A program made the translations under genes and the position numbers. The notes beneath the pieces were generated by a model. The model made no database searches, was not told the origin of the DNA, and saw only the letters and a list, made by a program, of their open reading frames with translations. This document shows, piece by piece, positions 9,649-19,492 of a stretch of DNA of 22,608 bases; position 1 is the first letter of the stretch; each line of letters begins with the position of its first letter. Source of the DNA: Hypsibius dujardini (taxonomy: Eukaryota > Tardigrada > Eutardigrada > Parachela > Hypsibiidae). Location: assembly GCA_001579985.1 (NCBI GenBank), contig LRSR01005944.1, positions 1-22,608 of the forward strand. Reading direction: 5' to 3'.

Positions 9649-12104
9649 ATGAGGTAGGAACACCCGCTTTATTAGAAAATTCTGAGCAGTGAAACTGTTT
9701 TGGAAAGTTTTTGCAAATCGATTCGTTCACTAATCAATCAATCAAGCAAACACAGCCGGACCACTACTGAATTTGGCCGACTTGTCCAGTCACGCAATCA
9801 ACCAATCAATCGACCATCCCCCAAGCATATCGCGGAATTGAGCTTTATTCGTTGCATTTCACTTTCACCCCATGACAGGTTGAATATTGAAGGACTGGAG
9901 GTCCTGTTCCCCTACGACTACATCTATCCGGAACAGTATTCATATATGGTGGAGTTAAAGCGCGCACTGGATGCCCGCGGTCATGGCTTGGTAAGTTTAT
10001 CGAATATCCACTCGAATCAATCAATCAATCTGCAATCAATCAACAGATTGATTTTTGCTTAAAGCGCTCGCTTGATTGATGAATTGATTGAAAGGTTTTG
10101 CTTGTTTTTTTTCTCATCCAGCTCGAAATGCCGTCAGGCACAGGGAAAACCATCTCTCTGCTCTCGCTCATTGTGGCCTACTTGAATCACCATCCCGCGG
10201 AGCTGACCAAGCTGGTGTATTGCACACGCACGGTGCCGGAGATGCTGAAAGTGCTGGAGGAGCTGCGGAATCTGCTCAAGTATTACGAACAGGAGACGGG
10301 CCAGCCGTTGAAGTTCACCGGGCTGTCGCTATCGTCGCGGAAGAATTTGTGCATCAACCCGGATGTGTATCCGCTGCGGGATGGGAAGGCGGTGGACGGG
10401 AAGTGCCAGAGTTTAACAGTAAGTTATGAACTTTCGCTTGATTGATTGATTGACGACGTAGATATATGTCTGGCTTCCTGCTTCTGCCTGTCTGTCTGTC
10501 TCCCTACCTGTCTGTCTGTTTGCCTGTCTGTCTGCCTGCCTGTCTGTCTGCCTGCCTGTCTGCTTGTCTGTCTGCTTGTCTGTCTGCCTGTCTGTCTGCC
10601 TGTCTGTCTGCCTGCCTGCCTGCCTGTCTGTCTGTCTGTCTGCCTGTCTGTCTGCCTGCCTGTCTGCCTGCCTGTTTGCCTGCCTGCCTGTCTCTTTGTC
10701 TGTCAGCCTGTCTGCCTATCTGCTTGTCCGCCGGTTCGTTTTCCAGGCGTCCTATGTGCGAGCAAGAGCGTTCAGCGACCCCTCGGTGAAGACTTGCGAC
10801 TTCTACGATGGCTTCGATCAACACGGTCGTGACCAACCGCTTCCCAACGGTGTGTACAGCTTGGACGACCTGAAAGAGCTTGGACAGCGAAAGAAGTGGT
10901 GCCCGTACTTCCTGGCTCGACACGCCATCCTGTACGCCAACATTGTCGTCTACAGCTACCACTACCTTCTGGACCCGAAGATCGCCGACCTCGTCTCGAA
11001 GGAGATTCAGCGGAAGTCGGTGGTGGTGTTCGATGAGGCGCACAACATTGACAACGTCTGCATCGAGTCGATGAGTGTGTACATCAACAAGCGGATCATC
11101 GACAAGTGCCAGGAAAATATTCAGGCGCTCCGGACGACCATTGACGGGATCAAGCAGACGGACGAGGCACGGCTGCGGCAGGAATATGACCGCCTGGTGG
11201 AGGGTTTGCGGGATGCGCATGTAGCGCGGGAAACAGATTTGCGGCTGTCGAATCCGATTCTCCCGGATGACATTCTACAAGGTAATGTTCCGACAGATAG
11301 ACAGGCAGGCAGACAGACAGACAGACAAACAAACAGGCAGATAGACAGACAGCCAAACAAACAAACAAACAGGCTGGCAGGCAGGCAGGTAGGCAGGCAG
11401 ACAGACAGCCAGACAGACAGACAGGCAGCCGGGTAAACTGATAGACAAAAAGGCAGACATATAGATTTCTTGGAAATGATTTTATTGATTCTACAGAAGC
11501 GGTTCCCGGGAACATCCGAAGTGCCGAGCACTTTGTCGCCTTTATGAAACGTTTCCTGGAGTATGTCAAGACCCGACTTCGCGTCCAGCATGTCGTGCAC
11601 GAAAGCCCCGCTTCCTTCCTCAAGGATATCTTTGAGAAGGTGTACATCGACCGGAAGCCCCTCCGATTCTGTGCGGAGCGTCTGCGTTCGCTCCTCCGAA
11701 CCCTGGAAATCGCCGACATCACAGACTTCTCTCCGTTAAGCCTGATGGCGAGCTTCGCCACCCTTGTCAGTACCTACGTCAAAGGTACGTCAGAGGAGGC
11801 ATTGGCCGGCTGCATCTGCCACACCCACGCTCATGGGAGGCTTTCAAAGTCCCATGGGATGAACGGGAATTTTTTTGTTTTTTTTGTTTTGCTAGGCTTC
11901 ACGATTATCATCGAGCCTTTTGACGATAAGACCCCCAACGTGATCAACCCCATCATGCACTTTACGTGCCTGGATGCGTCGCTGGCAATAAAGCCGGTGT
12001 TCGATCGCTTTCAGTCTGTGATCATTACCTCCGGGGTGAGTAGGTAGGCTGATAGGCAGACAGACAATTACACAGACAGATAGACAAATAGACAAATAGA
12101 CAGG

Positions 12105-12138
<34 letters not shown>

Positions 12139-12961
12139 GGTAGGTAGGCAGGCAGGCAGGCAGACAGACAGACAGACAGACAGACAGATAAACAAACAAA
12201 CAGACAGGCAGGCAGACACACAGACACACAGACAGACACACAGACACACAGACACACAGACACACAGACACACAGACGGACGGGCAGGCAGGCAGGCAGG
12301 CAGGCCGGGAGGCAGGTAGACAGACAGATGGACTGATTGATGACCTTAGACAAAACTCTGAATAAAAATTTGATTTAGACCCTCTCTCCCCTGGACATGT
12401 ACCCGAAGATTCTCAACTTCCACCCCGTAATCATGGCGTCCTTCACGATGACACTAGCCCGACCCTGTATCTGCCCGATGATTGTCAGCAAGGGTAATGA
12501 CCAGGTTGCCATCACCTCCAAATTCGACGCACGCGACGACTTAGCGGTGATTAGGAATTACGGCACGCTCCTCCTGGACATGGCCAGTGTCGTGCCCGAC
12601 GGGATGGTCTGCTTCTTCACCAGCTACATGTACATGGAGTCCATCGTCACGGCGTGGTACGAGCAGGGCATCATTGATAATCTCCTGCGGAAAAAGCTGC
12701 TCTTTATCGAAACGCAGGACGCTGCGGAGACGAGTATGGCACTGCACAACTACCGCAAGGCTTGCAGTAACGGAAGGGGCGCCATTTTAATGTCTGTCGC
12801 TCGTGGCAAAGTTTCTGAGGTACAATGTGCAGAGAAAAAAATATTTCCAACTTATTAATATTGAAAATAGCAAATAAATCTTACTATGTCCGGGGCTGTT
12901 TGACTGTCTGACTGACTGTCTATCTGTTTCGCTTCTCTGTCTGTCTGTCTGTCTGTCTGCC

Positions 12962-13000
<39 letters not shown>

Positions 13001-14306
13001 TTGTCTGTCTGTCTATATTTGTGTCCGCCTGCCTGCCTGTCTACTTATCTGCCAAACCGTCTAATTGTCTGTCTGCCTGTCTGCCTGCCTGTCTGCCTGC
13101 CTGCCTGTCTGTCTACCCGTCTGTCTACTTATCTGCCGAACCATCTAACTGTCCATGTGCCTGCCTGCCAGTTTGCCTGTCTGCTTCTTTGTTTGTCTGT
13201 CTGTTACGTTGATGTGTGTGTTTGTTGTCCAACAATGTCTCAATAATTACTTCTTTCCGTTTCAGGGGATTGATTTTGACCATCAGTACGGCCGGTGCGT
13301 AATAATGTTTGGTATCCCCTACGTTTACACCCAAAGCCGGATCCTGAAAGCACGGCTGGAGTACTTACGCGACCAATTTCAAATCAAGGAGAACGACTTT
13401 CTGACATTTGACGCGATGCGCCACGCCGCGCAGTGCGTCGGCCGCTGCATCCGCGGCAAAACCGATTACGGGATTATGGTATTTGCCGACAAGGTACGCG
13501 ACCACATATTTTCTCGTACTCACCTTACTGCCTTCATTCGGAATCGGGATTGCCACTCTCTGATTAACTTGTAGACCAGCACACACTGGTCATTGATATT
13601 TTGAGGAGTCGCAGCTAAAAAGTGGCTTTTCATTTGCAGCGATTTGCGAGAGCGGACAAGCGAAACAAGCTCCCGAAGTGGATTCGTGAGCACCTCAAGG
13701 AAAGCCTGATGAACCTCTCCATTGAGGAGACGGTTCAAATATCGAAAAAGTTCTTACGCCAGATGGCTCAACCATTCACTCTTGTAAGACATGCGCTTTA
13801 TCTATTTTGCCCGTCTGACTATCTGTCTGTATGTCTGTCTACCTGTCTGACTATCTGTCTATATGTCTGTTTACCTGTCTGACTACCTGTATGTCTGTCT
13901 GAATGTCTATCTGCCTCTATGTCTGTATGTTTGTATGTCTATCTGCCTGTTTGACTATCTGTATGTTTGTCTGCATGTCTATCTGCTTATATGTTTGTCT
14001 GTCTAATGTCTGCATGCCTGTCTGCCAACGTGACTTCCTGTCTCTGTCCTGCTTGCCTGCTTGCCTGGTTGCCTGCTTTTATTTACATCTTCACACTTGA
14101 CTGTGTCTCTTGAAACATACTTTATATATCCCGCAAGGGTTGCCTGCTTCCGTCGAACAATAAGAATAACGTTATTTTCAATTCAAAATTGGTGTACGCG
14201 ATTTTTGCAGGAGGACCAGTTAGGTGTGTCTTTGCTGACGAAAGAGCAGCTGGAGAATGAGCTGCTGAAGAAACGGGCTGAACAGCGAGCCTATCAGTCG
14301 TTCTAG
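9649..14306 (+). CDS. ERCC2: TFIIH helicase subunit XPD/ERCC2
   Basis: Superfamily-2 5'-3' DNA helicase with an iron-sulfur cluster; opens DNA in nucleotide excision repair and belongs to TFIIH. Ten exons join in phase: 9649-9653, 9879-9990, 10122-10418, 10747-11281, 11497-11784, 11896-12035, 12379-12819, 13266-13493, 13640-13783, 14211-14306, giving 761 aa (human 760). The 5-nt first exon ATGAG joins G-TTG-AAT to give [10 protein letters not shown], matching human MKLNVDGLLV. Walker A is PSGTGKT (43-49), the Fe-S cysteines are 116, 134, 155 and 190, and DEAH is 234-237, all at human positions. Motif VI reads [12 protein letters not shown], with Cys where human has Ala. The C-terminus ends AYQSF and is diverged from human. 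It shares its upstream region with NCAPH2. Introns 3, 4, 6, 7 and 9 contain microsatellites; 5 and 8 are short and clean. Confidence 0.97.
9728..10092. repeat. TCAA/ATTG tetranucleotide clusters in ERCC2 introns 1 and 2
   Basis: Short (AATC) runs at about 9732-9750 and 9793-9813 lie in intron 1, and at about 10014-10050 in intron 2, followed there by the complementary GATTGATT at 10072-10092. The opposing runs in intron 2 could pair in the transcript. A further ATTG run follows the exon 3 donor at 10436-10453. Exon 2 (9879-9990) lies between the clusters and is free of the motif. Confidence 0.8.
10483..10728. repeat. CTGT/CTGC microsatellite in ERCC2 intron 3
   Basis: About 245 bp of CTGT with regular CCTG interruptions fill most of the 328-bp intron, ending about 18 bp before the acceptor (gttttccag) of exon 4. 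On the sense strand the tract is pyrimidine-rich. A 290-codon open frame runs from it into exon 4, but its first third is repeat and not coding. Confidence 0.95.
11292..11435. repeat. CAGA/CAGG microsatellite in ERCC2 intron 4
   Basis: Purine-rich orientation relative to the gene, starting about 10 nt after the donor of exon 4 (G/GTAATG). It fills about two thirds of the 215-bp intron, leaving a normal 3' end (ttgattctacag). Confidence 0.95.
12046..12335. repeat. CAGA/CACAGA microsatellite in ERCC2 intron 6
   Basis: Composite tract of CAGA, CAGG and CACAGA units, beginning about 10 nt after the GTGAGT donor of exon 6 and filling nearly the whole 343-bp intron. The CACAGA block near 12210-12275 matches the style of the tract at the left edge of the window. 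Confidence 0.95.
12899..13205. repeat. CTGT/CTGC microsatellite in ERCC2 intron 7
   Basis: Pyrimidine-rich orientation. It contains a larger internal duplication: the phrase CTGTCTACTTATCTGCC(A/G)A occurs near 13037 and 13121, about 84 bp apart. The last 60 bp of the 446-bp intron are unique sequence ending in ccgtttcag. Confidence 0.95.
13808..14035. repeat. CTGT/CTAT degenerate microsatellite in ERCC2 intron 9
   Basis: CTGT mixed with CTAT and TATG variants, strongly decayed and probably older than the tracts in introns 3 and 7. The acceptor of the last exon lies about 175 bp downstream (atttttgcag). Confidence 0.9.
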
Positions 14307-14531
14307 TGCAACTTCCAATACCGGGTATAGCTTCCGTTTCTTTTTGTCACCTAACAGTTTCATGGTTCACACTGTTGATCATCCAAGATGACGTAATTTT
14401 TTAGATCTTTTGTTATGATACGAGTATCTTTTTTACTTTCAAGCTCCATGGCTGTAAAATCTAGATTCTCATTTCATCCTTGCTTCGTTTCCAGTTTTTA
14501 GTTTGTTCCTTTACCACTGCCAGTCTGTCGT

Positions 14532-14570
<39 letters not shown>

Positions 14571-14651
14571 TTCTGTCTGTTTCTCTGTTTCTCTGTTTCT
14601 CTGTCTGTCTGTTTCTCTGTCTGTCTGTCTGTCTGTCTGTCTCCTGTCTCC

Positions 14652-14683
<32 letters not shown>

Positions 14684-15043
14684 TTGTCTGTTTGTCTGTA
14701 AGTCGGTCTGTCTTGTCTGTCAAACTGCGTGTCTGTATGCCGGCATATTTTTCTGTGAGTCTTTCTGGCCGCTTGCGCTAAATCTGTTGCTTGGTCTGTT
14801 AGGTTATGCCAAACTCATACGTGTTTAATCCTCGTTAGTTATTAGATTTTTGGCATGAGTGACTGATAAATACATTCGCGAATTACGCAATTACACTTCT
14901 CTTCAGATCTGTGGAAAGCTATAAGGGTCCACGCAATAGGTGTGGCACAAAGTCATTTCCGGTTCGTGACACTGACATGTGAAGTACAAAGAGGAAATGT
15001 TACTGCTGCACCTGCAGCTGCAGTCGTAGTGGATCATCCCGTT
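14307..15043. other. spacer between ERCC2 and the secreted-peptide gene
   Basis: The two genes converge here, so both 3' UTRs should be included. No canonical AATAAA was found for either gene. A perfect to near-perfect CTGT microsatellite occupies about 14534-14715. The rest is unique sequence without a recognisable gene. Confidence 0.6.
14534..14715. repeat. CTGT microsatellite
   Basis: CTGT units with TTTCTCTG interruptions, about 230 bp beyond the ERCC2 stop codon. The long runs of perfect units suggest a young, actively changing array. Confidence 0.95.
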
Positions 15044-15496
15044 TTAATCCTTCTTCTGGGTCACTGCAAAAACATCTCGGCTCTCACCCGTATCATCAGG
15101 GCATAACGGCATATCTCGGGATGCCTGAAAAAGAATATAAAATATCCTTCTAAATCTATTCTTGCGAGAATACACGGAGGAAAGTGGCTGATTAATTGTT
15201 CGACAGATGGCGTTACCGTTTCGGAGGGAAACCTTGCTGCCGGCTAACGTCCTCGGCATCTTGCCGGTGCGGGCGTAAAGGGTTCGCAGACGATCCGCCG
15301 GAGACAGAATCGAGAAGAAACGCTACAGAAGGAAAGGTTACAGGATATGAGGGAAAACTTTTCAGACGACAATCTGACACACAGGCAGACACACTAGAAG
15401 ACAGACGGCCAGAAAGACAGACGGACAGACAAACAGACAGACAAACAAACAAACAAACAGACAGACAGGCAGACAGGCAGACAGACACAAACAAAC

Positions 15497-15539
<43 letters not shown>

Positions 15540-15857
15540 GGCAGGCAGGCAGACAGACAAAACATTCTAGATATGCTTGCGGAGCAGGATTACGCATCAA
15601 TGCATTCGCATTACCTTTCCGCGTGCGCCAGCTACGATGGAATTATCCTCGGCGAAGTTTTCATACGGATTGTACGGATAGGCCGGCTCGATGTCTATGA
15701 ACCTTGATGCAGTGCTTCCCGCCTGCTCGTCCAGGACAGCCGGTTCGGGGGCCAGGTACGCACGGACTCCAGAGTCCTCCGTGTCAATTGGAAGCGACTT
15801 GATCTGGTGGAATATGCTCAGACAAGCACAGACAACGAGGAGGCTAGTTAGCACCAT
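15044..15857 (-). CDS. small secreted protein / putative peptide precursor
   Basis: Two exons, 15857-15615 (81 codons, donor AAAG/GTAATG) and 15124-15044 (26 codons plus stop, acceptor ttctttttcag), join in phase 0 to give 107 aa. The N-terminus MVLTSLLVVCACLSIFHQ is a typical signal peptide with a short hydrophobic core, with cleavage likely around residues 18-23. The mature part is acidic, with an aromatic stretch PAYPYNPYENF, a GARGK sequence at the exon junction and QKKD at the C-terminus. It has one mature cysteine, so no internal disulfide. GK after Arg could be an amidation and processing site, but no classic KR-flanked peptide is present and there is no AKH/GnRH-type pGlu start after the signal. 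I do not recognise a family. The intron holds a CAGA array. A TATA-like box sits 120 bp upstream. Confidence 0.6.
15372..15563. repeat. CAGA microsatellite in the secreted-peptide gene intron
   Basis: CAGA/CAAA/CAGG tract filling the 3' third of the plus-strand interval between the two exons. On the gene's sense strand it reads CTGT and starts about 50 nt after the donor. Confidence 0.95.
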
Positions 15858-15976
15858 CGTTCCGGTGTGTGAGTAAAACTGTGAAACTGGTCAAAAGGAT
15901 CTACTGTATACTAAAGCGCTACTTGGGTTTGAATAGAAAAATGGTATGACTGCTACAAGAGACGCTCGTTCACGGG

Positions 15977-15984
15977 TTTAAATA
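15977..15984 (-). promoter_or_regulatory. TATA-like box for the secreted-peptide gene
   Basis: TATTTAAA on the minus strand, 120 bp upstream of the ATG at 15857. A start site about 30 bp downstream would leave a 5' UTR of roughly 90 nt. TATA promoters are common for tissue-specific peptide genes, but this rests on motif and distance alone. Confidence 0.35.
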
Positions 15985-16090
15985 CATGAGTTGTCTAGGT
16001 CGCTCGTGTCCGGAGGAGCGCTTCACCTGATGCGAAGACTGGATAACCTGACAATCCTATACGACTCTTCCGTGCGTGGACAAACAAACA

Positions 16091-16129
16091 ACGTACGTAC
16101 CTAGTACGTACGTACGTACGTACGTACGT
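16091..16129. repeat. CGTA self-complementary microsatellite
   Basis: ACGT/CGTA tetranucleotide run with one CCTAG interruption, AACGTACGTACCTAGTACG and onward. The unit is its own reverse complement, so the tract can fold into a hairpin or cruciform. It is the only tract of this motif in the window. Confidence 0.95.
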
Positions 16130-16173
16130 CCCCATCAAGTAACATGAGAATTTTTGAAGTAGTGAAGGAGGGT

Positions 16174-16674
16174 TCATGTTATGAGCACTAGAGATACCCC
16201 GAATTTCGAATTATATTCTCTAATCGCGGTTATTTTACTTGCAGTAAGGATTCGTGGATGCGTGCGTAGGATCTTCATGTAGACACGCAGTTGGCTTATT
16301 AACATTAAGGAAATGACTGTGATTTGGTACGTTTCCCCTCCGCTTGGCCCACTTCTCTGCGTGTGAAGGGGAAGGTCAACATGCAGGATAAGTACTGTTT
16401 TTGGTTTGCCTCTTAATCCACACTGCCGCGTGTCATGTAAATTGAGCGATGTTGAAAATTTGAGCGCGTTCGCATAACATGATTTTGGGTTGTTCCACTG
16501 ATGGGTGCTTTCCAAGGTTGTTAAGGTTTCGGTAAACAATGGTTTGCAGTCCGGAGACCTGGACAACGCACAATTTATGCTTGGGTCTCTGCGCGGCACT
16601 GTTGGTTGTTCATACCAGGTTGCGACCGTAAAGAACAACCGCAACAGGGTACCTATATCGCACGCTCTTTCCAT
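16174..16674 (-). other. unassigned 166-codon open frame
   Basis: Single uninterrupted frame starting MERACDIGTLLRLFF in the spacer between the peptide gene and the second receptor, on the same strand as both. No domain, signal peptide or recognisable motif. It starts 289 bp beyond the receptor's stop codon, and part could be that gene's 3' UTR. It is long enough to mention and too weak to call a gene. Confidence 0.15.
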
Positions 16675-16738
16675 CGGTCTCAGATGCTAGTACAGTAGCA
16701 CAAGCTCTTTGTCCTTGGAACCATAGATGGCGTTAACG

Positions 16739-16812
16739 TCTGTGTCTGTGTCTGTGTCTGTGTCTGTGTCTGTGTCTGTGTCTGTGTCTGTGTCTGTGTC
16801 TGTGTCTGTGCC
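16739..16812. repeat. TGTGTC hexanucleotide microsatellite
   Basis: About 12 perfect units of TGTGTC. The complementary CACAGA/GACACA hexamer occurs within the second receptor's intron at 17880-18031 and also at the left window edge. Confidence 0.97.
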
Positions 16813-16962
16813 TGTCTCACCGGCAAAGACTTCTGCTCCAGTATAAAGGAACAATACGTGCTCTTAGGATTTTTTGACAGGACAGATCAGATGGCGAAAG
16901 AAAACTCTAAAACGCAATCACATTAGATGGATCTTCCATCTGCCTACTGTAACAGAACAAAA

Positions 16963-19454
16963 TCACTGCAATACATCCCCATTCTCCTCCTCATTATGAG
17001 CATTGGTATCCTTCGTCGTTGAGCGAGTCCGCTGCGAGGATCTCCTCCGATTTGCTCGCTTACTCTTCGCCTCCATCACTGGCAGCTGTAGCTCCCAATT
17101 CTCTGGCAACCGGGCCTCGATCAACCGCCATTGCCAGTTGTCATAGCAGACGTACAACCCGTAAAACAGAGGATTCAGTAAGGTACTCAGACAAAGGGTC
17201 AAAATGAGGATGCCCTCCCTCAAGTGCATGCCCACCACGATGGCGATCTCATCTGGCTCACCTCCTGCCCCGCCTATAAATGACATGGAATAAAAAGATC
17301 AGAGTAAATGAATTAAAGTTGAAAAAAGTTAAACATTTAAGAAATATATGAAATATATAAATAAATATATGAAATATAATAAAAATAATTAGATTACTCC
17401 GAATTCGGATAACTTTTGATTTAACAGCCAATTTGATTTATTTTCAAAATATCAATCAAATAATTTCGGATCAGAATAGATCAACATAATCGAATCAAAC
17501 GGATTTTTTTGCTGATAAATTTTTTTCCCACCTCCGCCGGGGGACACTTCGGCGAGGTGGTTGTTGCTGTGGTTGGTGGTGATGGTGTAGACAGCCAGTG
17601 CGTAGGGCGCACAGGAAATGATGAAGACGCCGACCATTAAGCCGGACAAGATCAGTGCACGTCGGCGGGCTTGCACTTTGACGATTACTTCTGTATGGAG
17701 CATCTGGAGGCCCGTGTGAAAGCGAACCCGCACTTGTGAGGGAAGGTCGGTAGAGGGCGGTTCGCTCTCAGCGGTACATTCTTCGCCAATAGCGTACGTG
17801 GAGAGATCGGATCCCTGCAATAAGTAAGTGATGTAACCTAGGTCACCCTGAATTTCCAAACGCAACAGGCAGCGACACAGACCCTGGCATGAACACAGAC
17901 ATGCACAGGCACAGACACAGACACAGCCACAGACACCGGCATGACAGACATGCACAGACACAGACACAGACACAGACACAGACACAGACACAGACACAGA
18001 CACAGACACAGACACAGACACAGACACAGCCATATTCCTACAGATACAGTTGGTAGTTAACGACATCGGGCGGATCAACACAATCAGATACCGGTACACA
18101 CAGGCGAACGCACTGGATACAAACAGGCATCACGGAAATCGTGAACCCCGCGTAATTAGATTATTAGTCTAGGCACGTTTCACATTCCGGCTGTGCACGA
18201 GGAGAAGCACTTATATGGACATGTGTAGTAGAGACAAATCTAATTCTCTCTGTCTATCAAGTCAGTTGCAAAAGTTGAAAATCGGCAACGAGAATCCGGC
18301 AGTGCAGTTTCAAATTAAGCCACATCCGGAGGCGAGATCCCGAAACCTTGCTACAACCAACTGCTACTACATATACTAAGTACTGTACCACCAAAATACG
18401 GTACAAGTTACAGCATTACAGACACTCCGAAAGCAATAGCCTTTAAGTACTGCGATGTGAACTATACGGTCAGACAACTTCTTCCAAGCATGATTCCCTT
18501 ATAATAATTATTTAATTATTCAGACCATATTGATCATTCATACGAGGACAGTAAATTAACTTTTGCACATAAATATGACTGCCAGAGTACAGACAATGAC
18601 TGACAAACCTGCGCAGACAATGATTGACAAATCTGCGAAGACAGACAATGACTGACTGACAAACCTGCGAAGACAGACAATGACTGACTGACAAACCTGC
18701 GAAGACAGACAATGACTGACAAACCTGCGCAGACAGACAATGACTGACTGACAAACCTGCGAAGACAGACAATGACTGACTGACAAATCTGCGAAGACAG
18801 ACAATGACTGACAAACCTGGGAAGACCCGCTGGCCCTCGTCTGATTAAGCCGCATGTTTTCTTTCGCGATCTGCTTGAACTGGACGGTCGTTTTGCTGCT
18901 CATGTGGCGAACCCGATAGACCAGGGTGCTGTTGATTAGGATGATGGCGGATAGCGGGAGGCCGTACATGGCCAACAAACCGAAGGTCAGGTAGGCCTTC
19001 TCCGCGTTGACGCTGATGAAGGAATGGAGCGTGACGCACTGCCGGAAACCCGAAACCGCATCCTCCTCCTCGTGGAACACAACTGCCTGCCAGTAATAAT
19101 GTCAAAACAAAAGATTTAAAAACGGCGACAACAAGGCTAACACATATCACAGGTCATGCATGGATCAGTCTTCGGGTTGCATCCACAAATGGATGTATGG
19201 TCACGGTATTTTGTAAGCTGCGTCGGTGAGATCAGCATCAATATCTTTTCAGGCTGACATGTGCCCTCTGGATATTTGTCATACTCCCGGATAATAAAAC
19301 GGTCAGGCAGGCCGCCATAACACCTGACATGCAAACTGACAGACAGACAGACAGGCATTCAGGCAGGCAATCAGACAGACAGACAGACAGACAGACAGAG
19401 AGACAGACAGAGAGACAGACAGACAGGCAGGTAGACTGACAGACAAACAGACAA

Positions 19455-19492
<38 letters not shown>

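Noticed and set aside
10564-11436. 290-codon plus-strand open frame
   Set aside because: Its first part is CTGT repeat in ERCC2 intron 3, its middle is genuine ERCC2 exon 4, and its end is CAGA repeat in intron 4. It is an accident of stop-free tetranucleotide repeats joined to an exon.
15044-15857. AKH, GnRH or corazonin precursor as ligand for the neighbouring receptors
   Set aside because: No glutamine directly after the signal peptide, no short GK(R)-terminated peptide at the N-terminus and no family motif.
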